Below are positions 14,527 through 20,030 of a stretch of 20,148 bases of DNA, in pieces. Numbering within the stretch: the first letter of the stretch is position 1; each line of letters starts with the position of its first letter. The DNA is from a virus: the IMG/VR virus record IMGVR_UViG_3300006847_000108, positions 1 through 20,148 of that record; one strand, written 5' to 3'. Under the pieces are notes generated by a model. The model had not been told where the DNA came from, made no database searches, and worked only from the letters and a program-made list of their open reading frames with translations. Made by a program: the position numbers and the translations under genes.

Positions 14527-15878
14527 ACGCCGCATCTGCCGTCGCCCTCCTGCTCCTGCTCGCGTCTCCCGCGCACGCGCTGACGCGCACGGTCGTACCG
14601 GGTGGAGTCTACGGCGAACGCTGCACGACGGGCGAAACGGCCGTCCTGATCTGGGGCTCGCACGTCCAGACGCATCTCGGCAACGTGGCGCTGCCGCCGG
14701 ATGAACTGCGCGCCGGCGGGAAAGGGCCGCTCTACACCCGTATTCGGTGCGCACCGTTCGCATTTGCCGGCCAGAGCCATGCGGGGTTGGGTACTTGGCA
14801 GTGGCGCGTCGGGATCGGGTGGACGCTTCATCCACCAGCCTGCGGCGTGTCCCCGGTCATCTACACCGCGGCTGGCGATCTCCTGATCTCGGATTGCTCC
14901 GTGGGCTCGCAAGGCTTCCGGTATATCGATCGTCACGGGCGTCCCATCTCCGGCGATATGACGTACGCGGACATCCCCAACCGGATCTGGGAGTGGACGG
15001 AGTACGACGGCGTACGAGTCGGACAAGGGAACGACGGCTGCATCAGCATCCGCGGGATCGATCGCCGGATGCTCGAACGGGGGGATTGCCGGTTCGTGCG
15101 GTTCCACCTGGTTGGGCAACGCTTCTCGATGGTGATGTCCAAGTTCGAGGAAGGCGTGGTGGTCCTGCTCGACGGCATCCTGTCGGACCTCTCGACGTTC
15201 CCGCAGGAGGCGATTGACGTCCCGCCTCCGCCGCCTCCCCCGCCACCGCCGCCACAGGTGCCGCCATTTCCGGAGGACATCTTCGCGGCGTTGCAGGCGA
15301 CACGGGCTCGGTACCCCACGCCATTCAAGGGATTCGGCTCTGTCCTGATCAACGAAATCGCGCACCAGTTCCGCGCACGGCGGGCGGGGCTTGAGTCCAA
15401 GGTTACGGGCAACACCTGTCGGCAACCAAAGACGGACGCCAGCGTGTCCTGTGACATTTTCCGCATCGGCGATTTCGGCTACGACGTGATCCGGGCAGAG
15501 GAGAGCGACGGCCAAATCGTGCGGCCTGAGGGTGGAGCGGCGGATCCCGCGAGGTTCGTGGCTCCCGTCGATCCGGACGACGGGCCGCCGCCTCCACCGC
15601 CTCCCCCTGACGGGCTGGAGGCTCGGGTGCGGCTGCTCGAATCCGAAGTGCTCGCCCTGACGACGCGGGTCGTCGCCCTGCGGGATGCGCTCACCGCGCA
15701 GGCGCAGCGGATTGCCGCATTAGAGCAACAGCAGCCGTCGCAGGGCGTAGACGAGGCCGCGGTCAAGGCGCTGATTGACGCGGAGCTCAAGGCGCTGCGG
15801 TTCAAGGTGTTGATCGGCGAGTCGCTGTCGAGGCCGTTCAGGCATACGCACAGCGGGACCGTGGAGATGATCCGATGA
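14523..15878 (+). CDS. Secreted protein with two polyproline linkers and coiled coil (451 aa)
   Basis: The chosen start is ATG 14523 (ATGA overlap with the gene upstream), because it yields a clean Sec signal peptide: hydrophobic ALLLLLAS, then a PAHA-LT cleavage site near residue 19. Residues 20-225 form a compact Cys- and Trp-containing domain. A polyproline run near 233-246 leads to a second domain, about 250-345, with ALQATRARYPTPF, LINEIAHQFRARRAGL and NTCRQPKT...VSCDIF, a pattern I recall from phage proteins near lysis genes. A second polyproline run near 354-362 leads to a coiled coil (about 363-405), and the end has HTHSGT. It would be exported and multimeric. Spike, envelope-binding protein or secreted effector are all possible. 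Confidence 0.72.
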   Translation: MNAASAVALLLLLASPAHALTRTVVPGGVYGERCTTGETAVLIWGSHVQTHLGNVALPPDELRAGGKGPLYTRIRCAPFAFAGQSHAGLGTWQWRVGIGWTLHPPACGVSPVIYTAAGDLLISDCSVGSQGFRYIDRHGRPISGDMTYADIPNRIWEWTEYDGVRVGQGNDGCISIRGIDRRMLERGDCRFVRFHLVGQRFSMVMSKFEEGVVVLLDGILSDLSTFPQEAIDVPPPPPPPPPPPQVPPFPEDIFAALQATRARYPTPFKGFGSVLINEIAHQFRARRAGLESKVTGNTCRQPKTDASVSCDIFRIGDFGYDVIRAEESDGQIVRPEGGAADPARFVAPVDPDDGPPPPPPPPDGLEARVRLLESEVLALTTRVVALRDALTAQAQRIAALEQQQPSQGVDEAAVKALIDAELKALRFKVLIGESLSRPFRHTHSGTVEMIR

Positions 15879-16072
15879 GCCACGCTACCGACGCACCGTC
15901 GATCGAACAGGTCGTGCAAGCCGCGCAAGGGCTGGCCGTCCACGCGGGCTTCCTCAGTGAAGAAGTCGGGCGACTGCGAGCGGTATGCCGCGCGCATAGC
16001 ATCGATCCGGACGAACCGGCGCAGGTGTACCGTCCGCCGGAGATGGCCCCAGCTGGAACCTCGAAGGAGTAG
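15875..16072 (+). CDS. Small hypothetical protein (65 aa)
   Basis: ATGA overlap with the stop of the secreted protein gene. The product has a helical core (IEQVVQAAQGLAVHAGFLSEEVGRLRAVCRAH) with coiled-coil-like spacing and a Pro-rich tail. No signal peptide and no recognised family. Tight coupling implies it works with the secreted protein or is simply part of the late operon. Confidence 0.6.
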   Translation: MSHATDAPSIEQVVQAAQGLAVHAGFLSEEVGRLRAVCRAHSIDPDEPAQVYRPPEMAPAGTSKE

Positions 16073-16074
16073 GC

Positions 16075-16257
16075 ATGATCCCGACACTTGTGGCGGCAGC
16101 GATTGACCTCGTCAAAATCATCATCGAGTACGACAAGCTCGTGTTCGAGTCCCTGCCAGCAGACAAGAAAGCCGAGGAAGCCGTCGGGCGGTTCGAGGAA
16201 CGCAAGAAGTTACGGGAGTTCATCGAGGACATCCAGAAAATCGGGACACAGGAGTAG
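16075..16257 (+). CDS. Small helical hypothetical protein (60 aa)
   Basis: ATG 16075 is five bases after AAGGAG at 16064-16069, which overlaps the upstream stop. The N-terminal 20 residues (IPTLVAAAIDLVKIIIEY) are a moderately hydrophobic amphipathic helix, followed by a charged helix (KKAEEAVGRFEERKKLREFIEDIQKI). It could associate with the membrane. No family recognised. Confidence 0.6.
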   Translation: MIPTLVAAAIDLVKIIIEYDKLVFESLPADKKAEEAVGRFEERKKLREFIEDIQKIGTQE

Positions 16258-16260
16258 ACG

Positions 16261-16551
16261 ATGCTTTCACGCGATAGCGCTATTTGGTGGATTGGGTTGG
16301 CACTCGGCGTCGTGACGACGATCGTTGCCAACATCGATCGCTTCACGTTCATCTCATCGACCGGCGAGGAAATCCTCACGTTCGTCGGCCTGATTCTGTC
16401 GGCGGTGTCGATGAAGATGGCGACCTCGCCTCTGCCGAGCGAGCAAGCCGCCGCAGTCGGCACCGCGACGGCGAAACTGGTAGACGCCAAGCGCGAGTTG
16501 GCGAAGGCGGATCGGGACGCAGCTCCGCCTCACGCGCCTGATGCCGCATGA
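16261..16551 (+). CDS. Two-helix membrane protein, second holin candidate (96 aa)
   Basis: ATG 16261 follows GGAG at the preceding stop. Two hydrophobic helices, about residues 8-25 (IWWIGLALGVVTTIVANI) and 38-54 (ILTFVGLILSAVSMKMA), are followed by a cytoplasmic-looking charged helix to the end. This class II-like topology with a charged C-terminal tail is common in phage holins and in phage membrane mini-proteins of unknown role. The gene 13663-13851 is a competing holin candidate that lies nearer the endolysin. Confidence 0.6.
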   Translation: MLSRDSAIWWIGLALGVVTTIVANIDRFTFISSTGEEILTFVGLILSAVSMKMATSPLPSEQAAAVGTATAKLVDAKRELAKADRDAAPPHAPDAA

Positions 16552-16768
16552 TCTGATGCCGTGTCCGCGCGCCACGTGTAGCGGCGGCACGCTCGATCTG
16601 GATGGGTATTGCTCGGTGTGTAGCTACGTCGAGCCGAAGACGCCGACAGGCGATCGGACGGTTGGGAATCCTCCGCTGGGTCCGCAGGCTGCCCCGGTCT
16701 GCGAGGGGGATGTCTCGGCCTCCGGTCGCCCGTCAGCACAAGATCGGCCGTTCAAGGCGATGGGCTAA
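16541..16768 (+). CDS. Zinc-ribbon mini-protein (75 aa)
   Basis: Starts at ATG 16541 (or ATG 16556 in frame), overlapping the end of the membrane protein gene. The N-terminal CPRATCSGGTLDLDGYCSVC has four cysteines in C-x4-C...C-x2-C order, resembling the rubredoxin/zinc-ribbon motif C-x-RPGC-x-G-x-I...DGYC-x2-CG found at the start of PknG-like and other bacterial proteins. The remaining 45 residues are polar and likely disordered. It would bind one zinc ion; DNA or protein binding is unknown. It is the last plus-strand gene before the minus-strand pair. Confidence 0.6.
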   Translation: MPHDLMPCPRATCSGGTLDLDGYCSVCSYVEPKTPTGDRTVGNPPLGPQAAPVCEGDVSASGRPSAQDRPFKAMG

Positions 16769-16844
16769 CCCGTTGCCTCCGTGTCATCCCACCGCGTTCG
16801 TCGTCGCAGTCCGCCCAGAACGGCCGAGCGCAGGATAGCACGGC

Positions 16845-16970
16845 TCAGTCCGGTTTTTCAGGACGTGTCACGGTCACCGTAATCGTCAAGCCGCCGGCGG
16901 GCTTTACGGGCTGGGCCGGGGCCGCGGGTGGGTCTTTCTTCGGCTCGAAGGGCAGCACCTTCGGGCTCAC
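16845..16970 (-). CDS. 41-aa Pro/Lys-rich protein coupled to the lipoprotein
   Basis: Read on the minus strand, GTG at 16970 overlaps the TGA of the lipoprotein gene by four bases (GTGA). The product is MSPKVLPFEPKKDPPAAPAQ followed by a short Pro-rich stretch and a Thr/Val strand (LTITVTVT), ending RPEKPD at TGA 16847-16845. Tight coupling, and a beta strand in an otherwise disordered peptide, suggest it may be real and may bind the lipoprotein. The evidence is only the overlap and position. Confidence 0.45.
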   Translation of the reverse strand: MSPKVLPFEPKKDPPAAPAQPVKPAGGLTITVTVTRPEKPD

Positions 16971-17626
16971 CGCACTTCCTCGAAGCTCCACTGCACCCCG
17001 CTCGAACTGACGATCTCCACCACACCCCCGGACGTCAGGTAAATGCCCTCGTGGCGGGTAGACGGCCAGCGTGTGCCGATGATCTCGTTCACGATCAACC
17101 GCCCCGCGATTCGGACGATGAAGTTCGAGCCGCTCCCGGTGAACACACCGATGATGCGGACGCGCTGGACGTCTGTTGGCATGTCGAAGACGGTATCGCC
17201 CACCCCAGAGCGACGGAACGGATCCCGCACCCCTCGACCGCTGATCGGCGTCGTGTTCGTCCCGCTGGTGTGGTTCGCCTGGACGGTGATCGTCCCGTTG
17301 TACGCCCGGTTCTCCGTGGGCTGGAAGATGATCGTAGACGCCTGCGAGGTGCCCGCCGCGATCGTGCCGTCCGTCCAGCTCGCCGTGTAGCCGCTCGGTC
17401 CTGTCAATCCGGTGACGGTCATCAGGGAGTTGCCTTCGTTGTAGATCCGCAGGATGCGCTCAGAACGACTCCCGACAGGCATCTCGCCAAAGTCTAAGAC
17501 GGCCTCGAGCCGGATGACGCGCGTTTGGGTGGAAGGAGTGGGACCGCTGGGCGTGCCCCCCTTGCTACCGCCACAGGCGGTTACTAGGAGCAGGAGCAGG
17601 CACACCCACGCGCGCATCAGCACCAT
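16967..17626 (-). CDS. Lipoprotein with ASH-like domain and C-terminal beta domain (219 aa)
   Basis: The chosen start is ATG 17626: AAGGGAGG (17633-17640 on the opposite strand) lies six bases upstream, whereas an upstream TTG would place that site inside the gene. The hydrophobic stretch CLLLLLVTAC gives a lipobox VTAC with Cys18, so it would be a membrane-anchored lipoprotein. Residues about 35-125 have the ASH/choice-of-anchor-D pattern: DFGEMPVGSRSERILRIYNE, IAAGTSQASTIIFQP and a final ISGRG. Residues about 135-219 form a beta domain with MPTDVQRVRIIGVF, FIVRIAGRLIVNE and VEIVSSSGVQWSF, which I recall in other bacterial and phage lipoproteins. Opposite orientation to the late genes and its own ribosome site suggest separate expression, perhaps in the lysogen. 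Confidence 0.78.
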   Translation of the reverse strand: MVLMRAWVCLLLLLVTACGGSKGGTPSGPTPSTQTRVIRLEAVLDFGEMPVGSRSERILRIYNEGNSLMTVTGLTGPSGYTASWTDGTIAAGTSQASTIIFQPTENRAYNGTITVQANHTSGTNTTPISGRGVRDPFRRSGVGDTVFDMPTDVQRVRIIGVFTGSGSNFIVRIAGRLIVNEIIGTRWPSTRHEGIYLTSGGVVEIVSSSGVQWSFEEVR

Positions 17627-17809
17627 CCTACGCCTCCCTTCCAACCGCGTGAGCCTGACGTGAGTAACAACACTCTACTTCCGCCGATTTCCGTGGAGAT
17701 GACTCCCGAATACGTCTATGCCCACAGAGCGAAACCGAGGCCGGAATTACGGCCCTGAGAGGGGTGCTACGCATGAATGCGTGTGGCATCGACCCCGCCA
17801 ACTCCATCG
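17627..17809. other. Intergenic region, candidate attP location
   Basis: These 183 bases separate the integrase 3' end from the lipoprotein start, the usual place of the phage attachment site in phages where int is adjacent to attP. A six-base inverted repeat ACGCAT-GA-ATGCGT lies at 17769-17782. No tRNA fragment, strong promoter or terminator was recognised. The attP core cannot be located without a bacterial attB sequence. Confidence 0.35.
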
Positions 17810-18898
17810 TCAGGATGCGCGCTTTTTGGGCGCATTTTTGGGCCTCCGCGATCGCGCGTGTGTGTCACGTGAGCCGATCGCTTCCACAGCTCGCACGAGC
17901 TCTGGATCGTCGGGATGATCGTACCGGGCGAGCTGCTTCAGGCTTTTCCACCCGCCGAGCCGCTGCACCACGGTCAGCTTGACCCCGCTTGAGGCGGCGC
18001 GCGTAGCGCCCGTATGCCTCAAACTGTGAAAAGTCACGCCACCATTGGCCCGGCCAAGTGGTACCCCCGCCCGCCGGCACAAATCCCCAAAGAGGCCCTG
18101 AATGGTGACGGAGCCCATCGGGTGCCAGTCGCCTCCGTACTTGCGCGCGAAGTAATACGGTCCCGTATTTGGGAGCGCATCCAGTGCCTTCCTCAGCCGC
18201 TTCGAGACGGGCACCTGATACGGTTCACCGCCCTTCGGATCAACCACCTCTAGATAGCGCTTGTGATCGTGCCGACGCTCGAGGCGCCGCACATCGCCTT
18301 GGCGCATCAACGTATCCAGCGCCAAGATGATCAATGCACGTTCTTCGGTCGTGGCGTGCGCGAGTAACCGGCGTTCCGCGTCGCGGGTGAGGATTGTGAT
18401 CGGGGTCCGCGATACCCGCAACCGCTTCACGGCATCGGCGGGATTGACGTCGAGGTATTTCGGAATCGCGCTGCGTATAAGCGGCTTGAGGACGTCGAGC
18501 TCGCGGTTGACCGTGGCGGCTTTCTTCGTCTCGGCCTGCGTGGTTTTCCAGCCTTCGATCTGTTCCCGATCCAATGATGTGAGCTTCGTGTCTCCAAAGT
18601 ATCGGATGAAGCTCTGGATCATCGACCGTTCACGCCGGCCGCCGCGGTGATGCGCGGCGATGTGCGCCAAGTACCACATGGCGTGCTCGCGGAACGTCCG
18701 GATCGGTTTGTCGATCGGGAGATGAAAGCGGCCACGGGCGCGATCCCCCATGACCGCCGCGTACACCTCGTGGGCCTGGGCTTTGGAATCGCGTTGCTGC
18801 GCGCCGGGGCCGATCGGGATGCCGGTGCTAACCCGTCTGCTCGTCCCCTCGATCCACATCCACCAGAAGGGACTGTCCTTTCGTCGGTACACCCCCAT
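17810..18898 (-). CDS. int: Tyrosine recombinase / phage integrase (362 aa)
   Basis: A 362-residue integrase. Residues about 60-160 form the SAM-like core-binding domain. The catalytic domain shows the conserved residues: first Arg in LDTLMRQGDVRRL, Lys in VDPKGGEPYQVP, His-x-x-Arg in FHSLRHTGATRA, Trp in RLGGWKS and the nucleophilic Tyr in LARYDHPD. The N-terminus (YRRKDSPFWWMWIEG) resembles an arm-binding strand domain, and the C-terminus is a basic RRPKNAPKKR tail. It joins attP and attB by strand exchange through a 3' phosphotyrosine bond. Its ATG overlaps the repressor stop by one base, so it is co-transcribed with the repressor, as int and C are in phage P2. Confidence 0.92.
   Translation of the reverse strand: MGVYRRKDSPFWWMWIEGTSRRVSTGIPIGPGAQQRDSKAQAHEVYAAVMGDRARGRFHLPIDKPIRTFREHAMWYLAHIAAHHRGGRRERSMIQSFIRYFGDTKLTSLDREQIEGWKTTQAETKKAATVNRELDVLKPLIRSAIPKYLDVNPADAVKRLRVSRTPITILTRDAERRLLAHATTEERALIILALDTLMRQGDVRRLERRHDHKRYLEVVDPKGGEPYQVPVSKRLRKALDALPNTGPYYFARKYGGDWHPMGSVTIQGLFGDLCRRAGVPLGRANGGVTFHSLRHTGATRAASSGVKLTVVQRLGGWKSLKQLARYDHPDDPELVRAVEAIGSRDTHARSRRPKNAPKKRAS
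17815..17839 (+). terminator. Weak terminator-like hairpin inside the integrase 3' end
   Basis: ATGCGC at 17815-17820 pairs with GCGCAT at 17830-17835, followed by a run of five T (17835-17839) on the plus strand. It would stop rightward transcripts before they enter int antisense. The stem is only six pairs and the bases are also int coding sequence, so it may be chance. Confidence 0.25.
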
Positions 18899-19419
18899 CA
18901 GGCAGGTCGCTTGCGGCGGCGTTGGCGAGCAACTGATCGACGATTTGATCGATGTACTGCACGAACGCGGGCCGTGTCAGGGCTAGTAGTTGGAGTTTGT
19001 CGCCCAAGGATCGCAACGGCGATTTCTTGGACTTGGTGTCCGAGCTCGAGGAGTCGGGCAGCTCCATTGACAACATCCGTGAGTGGGACGGACGGGGCGA
19101 CGAGCGCGACGGACCCAGGTTCTCGCCGAACCGCAGCAGAGTCATCGACACCTCCGAACTGAGATAAGGACGGGTGTATCTCGGAGGGGTGACGGATTAG
19201 GTCATAGTCCGCATCGTACCCTGCCAGCAGGTCATCGATCGAACATTGCAAAGCCTTCGCCAGCTTCAAGAGCGTCTTGGTATTGGGTAGTCGATACCGC
19301 CCGCGCTCCCACGCGTTCACTGTGGTGGCCGGAATGTTCAATCTGCGTGCGAGGTCGCTCTGCGAGAGCGGCGGTGTCGCCTGTTCGCGCAAGCGCGCAA
19401 TGTTCCGCCCGATGCTCAC
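18898..19419 (-). CDS. XRE-family prophage repressor, no S24 peptidase domain (173 aa)
   Basis: The N-terminal domain, residues about 4-66 (SIGRNIARLREQ, LSQSDLARRLNIPATTVNAWERG, LLKLAKALQCSIDDLLAG), is a classical Xre/cI-type helix-turn-helix. The remainder lacks the Ser-Lys S24/LexA peptidase domain. It has a hydrophobic helix (LTDVVNGAARLLELGHQVQEIA) possibly used for dimerisation and a strongly basic tail. Without a self-cleavage domain, RecA-triggered cleavage is unlikely. The start is taken as GTG 19419, which lies seven bases after a predicted -10, so the mRNA may be leaderless, as in lambda cI. Starts further upstream at 19494 (GTG) and 19482 (ATG) would need another promoter. Its stop overlaps the int start. 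Confidence 0.82.
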   Translation of the reverse strand: MSIGRNIARLREQATPPLSQSDLARRLNIPATTVNAWERGRYRLPNTKTLLKLAKALQCSIDDLLAGYDADYDLIRHPSEIHPSLSQFGGVDDSAAVRREPGSVALVAPSVPLTDVVNGAARLLELGHQVQEIAVAILGRQTPTTSPDTARVRAVHRSNRRSVARQRRRKRPA

Positions 19420-19425
19420 CGGCCC

Positions 19426-19454
19426 AGCGTAAGCGCATTCGCTATAGGCGGCAA
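19426..19454 (-). promoter_or_regulatory. Predicted promoter of the repressor-integrase operon
   Basis: On the minus strand, TTGCCG (19454-19449) and TACGCT (19431-19426) are separated by 17 bases. Matches to consensus are 4/6 and 3/6, with the key T, A and T of the -10 present. The predicted transcript start lies at or next to GTG 19419. The operator at 19430-19445 sits in the spacer and covers the first two bases of the -10, exactly as in the rightward promoter. Confidence 0.55.
19430..19445. promoter_or_regulatory. Repressor operator, left copy
   Basis: TAAGCG-CATT-CGCTAT is an imperfect palindrome matching the right operator (TAAGCG-ATAA-CGCTTA) in the core AGCG-N4-CGCT. It overlaps the -10 side of the leftward promoter, so binding would autorepress the repressor and integrase. 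Confidence 0.6.
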
Positions 19455-19482
19455 GCCCGTAAGTGTCTGATGGTAGGGGCAT

Positions 19483-19496
19483 TAGTGATGTCACTA
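19483..19496. promoter_or_regulatory. Second type of palindrome between the divergent promoters
   Basis: TAGTGA-TG-TCACTA is a perfect six-base inverted repeat with a two-base spacer. It differs from the AGCG/CGCT operators, so it may bind another protein such as the Cro-like or excisionase-like product. A further TCACT half-site follows at 19550-19554, just upstream of the Cro-like gene. Confidence 0.35.
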
Positions 19497-19516
19497 CAAT
19501 TTTCGGCGATGGGGTG

Positions 19517-19545
19517 TTGACACGTTAAGCGATAACGCTTATAGT
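19517..19545 (+). promoter_or_regulatory. Strong sigma70-type promoter of the early rightward operon
   Basis: TTGACA (19517-19522), a 17-base spacer and TATAGT (19540-19545) match the sigma70 consensus at 6/6 and 5/6. The predicted start near 19552 leaves a leader of only about nine bases before ATG 19561, without a Shine-Dalgarno sequence. The spacer contains the right operator, so the repressor would shut this promoter in the lysogen. Confidence 0.85.
19526..19541. promoter_or_regulatory. Repressor operator, right copy
   Basis: TAAGCG-ATAA-CGCTTA is a perfect palindrome of six-base arms around four bases, placed between the -35 and -10 and covering the first two bases of the -10 of the early promoter. 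Repressor bound there would block RNA polymerase. Confidence 0.7.
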
Positions 19546-19560
19546 TTGGTCACTTTACTT

Positions 19561-19830
19561 ATGGCAGCGCCTCTTACCGCTCGGCAAGTTCGGGAACTCC
19601 GACAGACGCCGCCGCCGCCGAACGGCAATCGTGTCGCTCTGGCGATCGAGATGACCGGCGTCACTCAACAGCAGATTGCGGATGCGACGGGCCTGGTTCA
19701 GCCCTACATCAGCAATGTCGCCCGCAACTGCTATCCCACGATCACCGTCGAGAACGCGCGCAAGTTCGCGGACTACTTCGGGTGTTCGATCGAAGACCTC
19801 TGGCCCGCCCGTGAGGCGGTGGCGTCGTGA
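19561..19830 (+). CDS. Cro-like XRE-family regulator (89 aa)
   Basis: First gene of the rightward operon, started at ATG 19561 because the promoter lies immediately upstream; an in-frame TTG at 19546 would fall at or before the transcript start. Residues about 23-84 hold a helix-turn-helix (MTGVTQQQIADATGLVQPYISNVARN) followed by ITVENARKFADYFGCSIEDLWP, typical of short Xre/Cro-type regulators. The N-terminus has an unusual run of four prolines. As the divergent partner of the repressor it is likely to favour lytic growth, perhaps by competing for the same operators; this is inferred from position. Confidence 0.78.
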   Translation: MAAPLTARQVRELRQTPPPPNGNRVALAIEMTGVTQQQIADATGLVQPYISNVARNCYPTITVENARKFADYFGCSIEDLWPAREAVAS

Positions 19831-20030
19831 CGGACTCGCCGTACCTGACGGCACCAGAAGCGGCGGCGTACCTGCGCTACGCCTCGGTGCGTGCGCTCTA
19901 CAAAGCTGTCGCCGAACTCCACATCCCCTGTCGCCGGCGCGGCGGCAAGACGTTCCTGTTTCGGAAAGACGAACTTGATCGTTGGCTGGCTGGCGAGTCG
20001 GCCCTGCGGATTCAGCGGAGGGTGTCATGA
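19827..20030 (+). CDS. Excisionase-type MerR-like helix-turn-helix protein (67 aa)
   Basis: GTG 19827 overlaps the Cro-like gene stop (GTGA). Residues 5-55 form a winged helix of the HTH_17/excisionase family: YLTAPEAAAYLRYASVRALY, a wing with RRGGKTFLF, then RKDELDRWLAGE. Such proteins bend DNA at attachment sites (Xis) or act as regulators. Co-transcription with the Cro-like gene from the lytic promoter, opposite to int, fits a directionality factor, like Cox in P2. Confidence 0.75.
   Translation: MTDSPYLTAPEAAAYLRYASVRALYKAVAELHIPCRRRGGKTFLFRKDELDRWLAGESALRIQRRVS

Noticed and set aside
15225-15260. CCG/CCT repeat tract as a possible structural DNA repeat
   Set aside because: It encodes the in-frame polyproline linker of the secreted protein and needs no other explanation.
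13993-15515. Minus-strand ORFs opposite endolysin and secreted protein
   Set aside because: Arg/Ser-rich shadows; the plus-strand genes have signal peptide, ribosome sites and coupling overlaps.
16928-17497. Plus-strand 189-codon ORF across the lipoprotein gene
   Set aside because: It is antisense to a clear lipoprotein with lipobox and beta domains, and its composition is Arg/Ala/Pro/Asp-rich.
18647-19162. Plus-strand ORF across the int start and repressor C-terminus
   Set aside because: Antisense to a clear integrase and repressor; no recognisable domain.
19420-19494. Longer repressor start at GTG 19494 or ATG 19482
   Set aside because: It would place the predicted promoter and operator inside the gene and add 25 residues outside the helix-turn-helix fold; kept only as an alternative.
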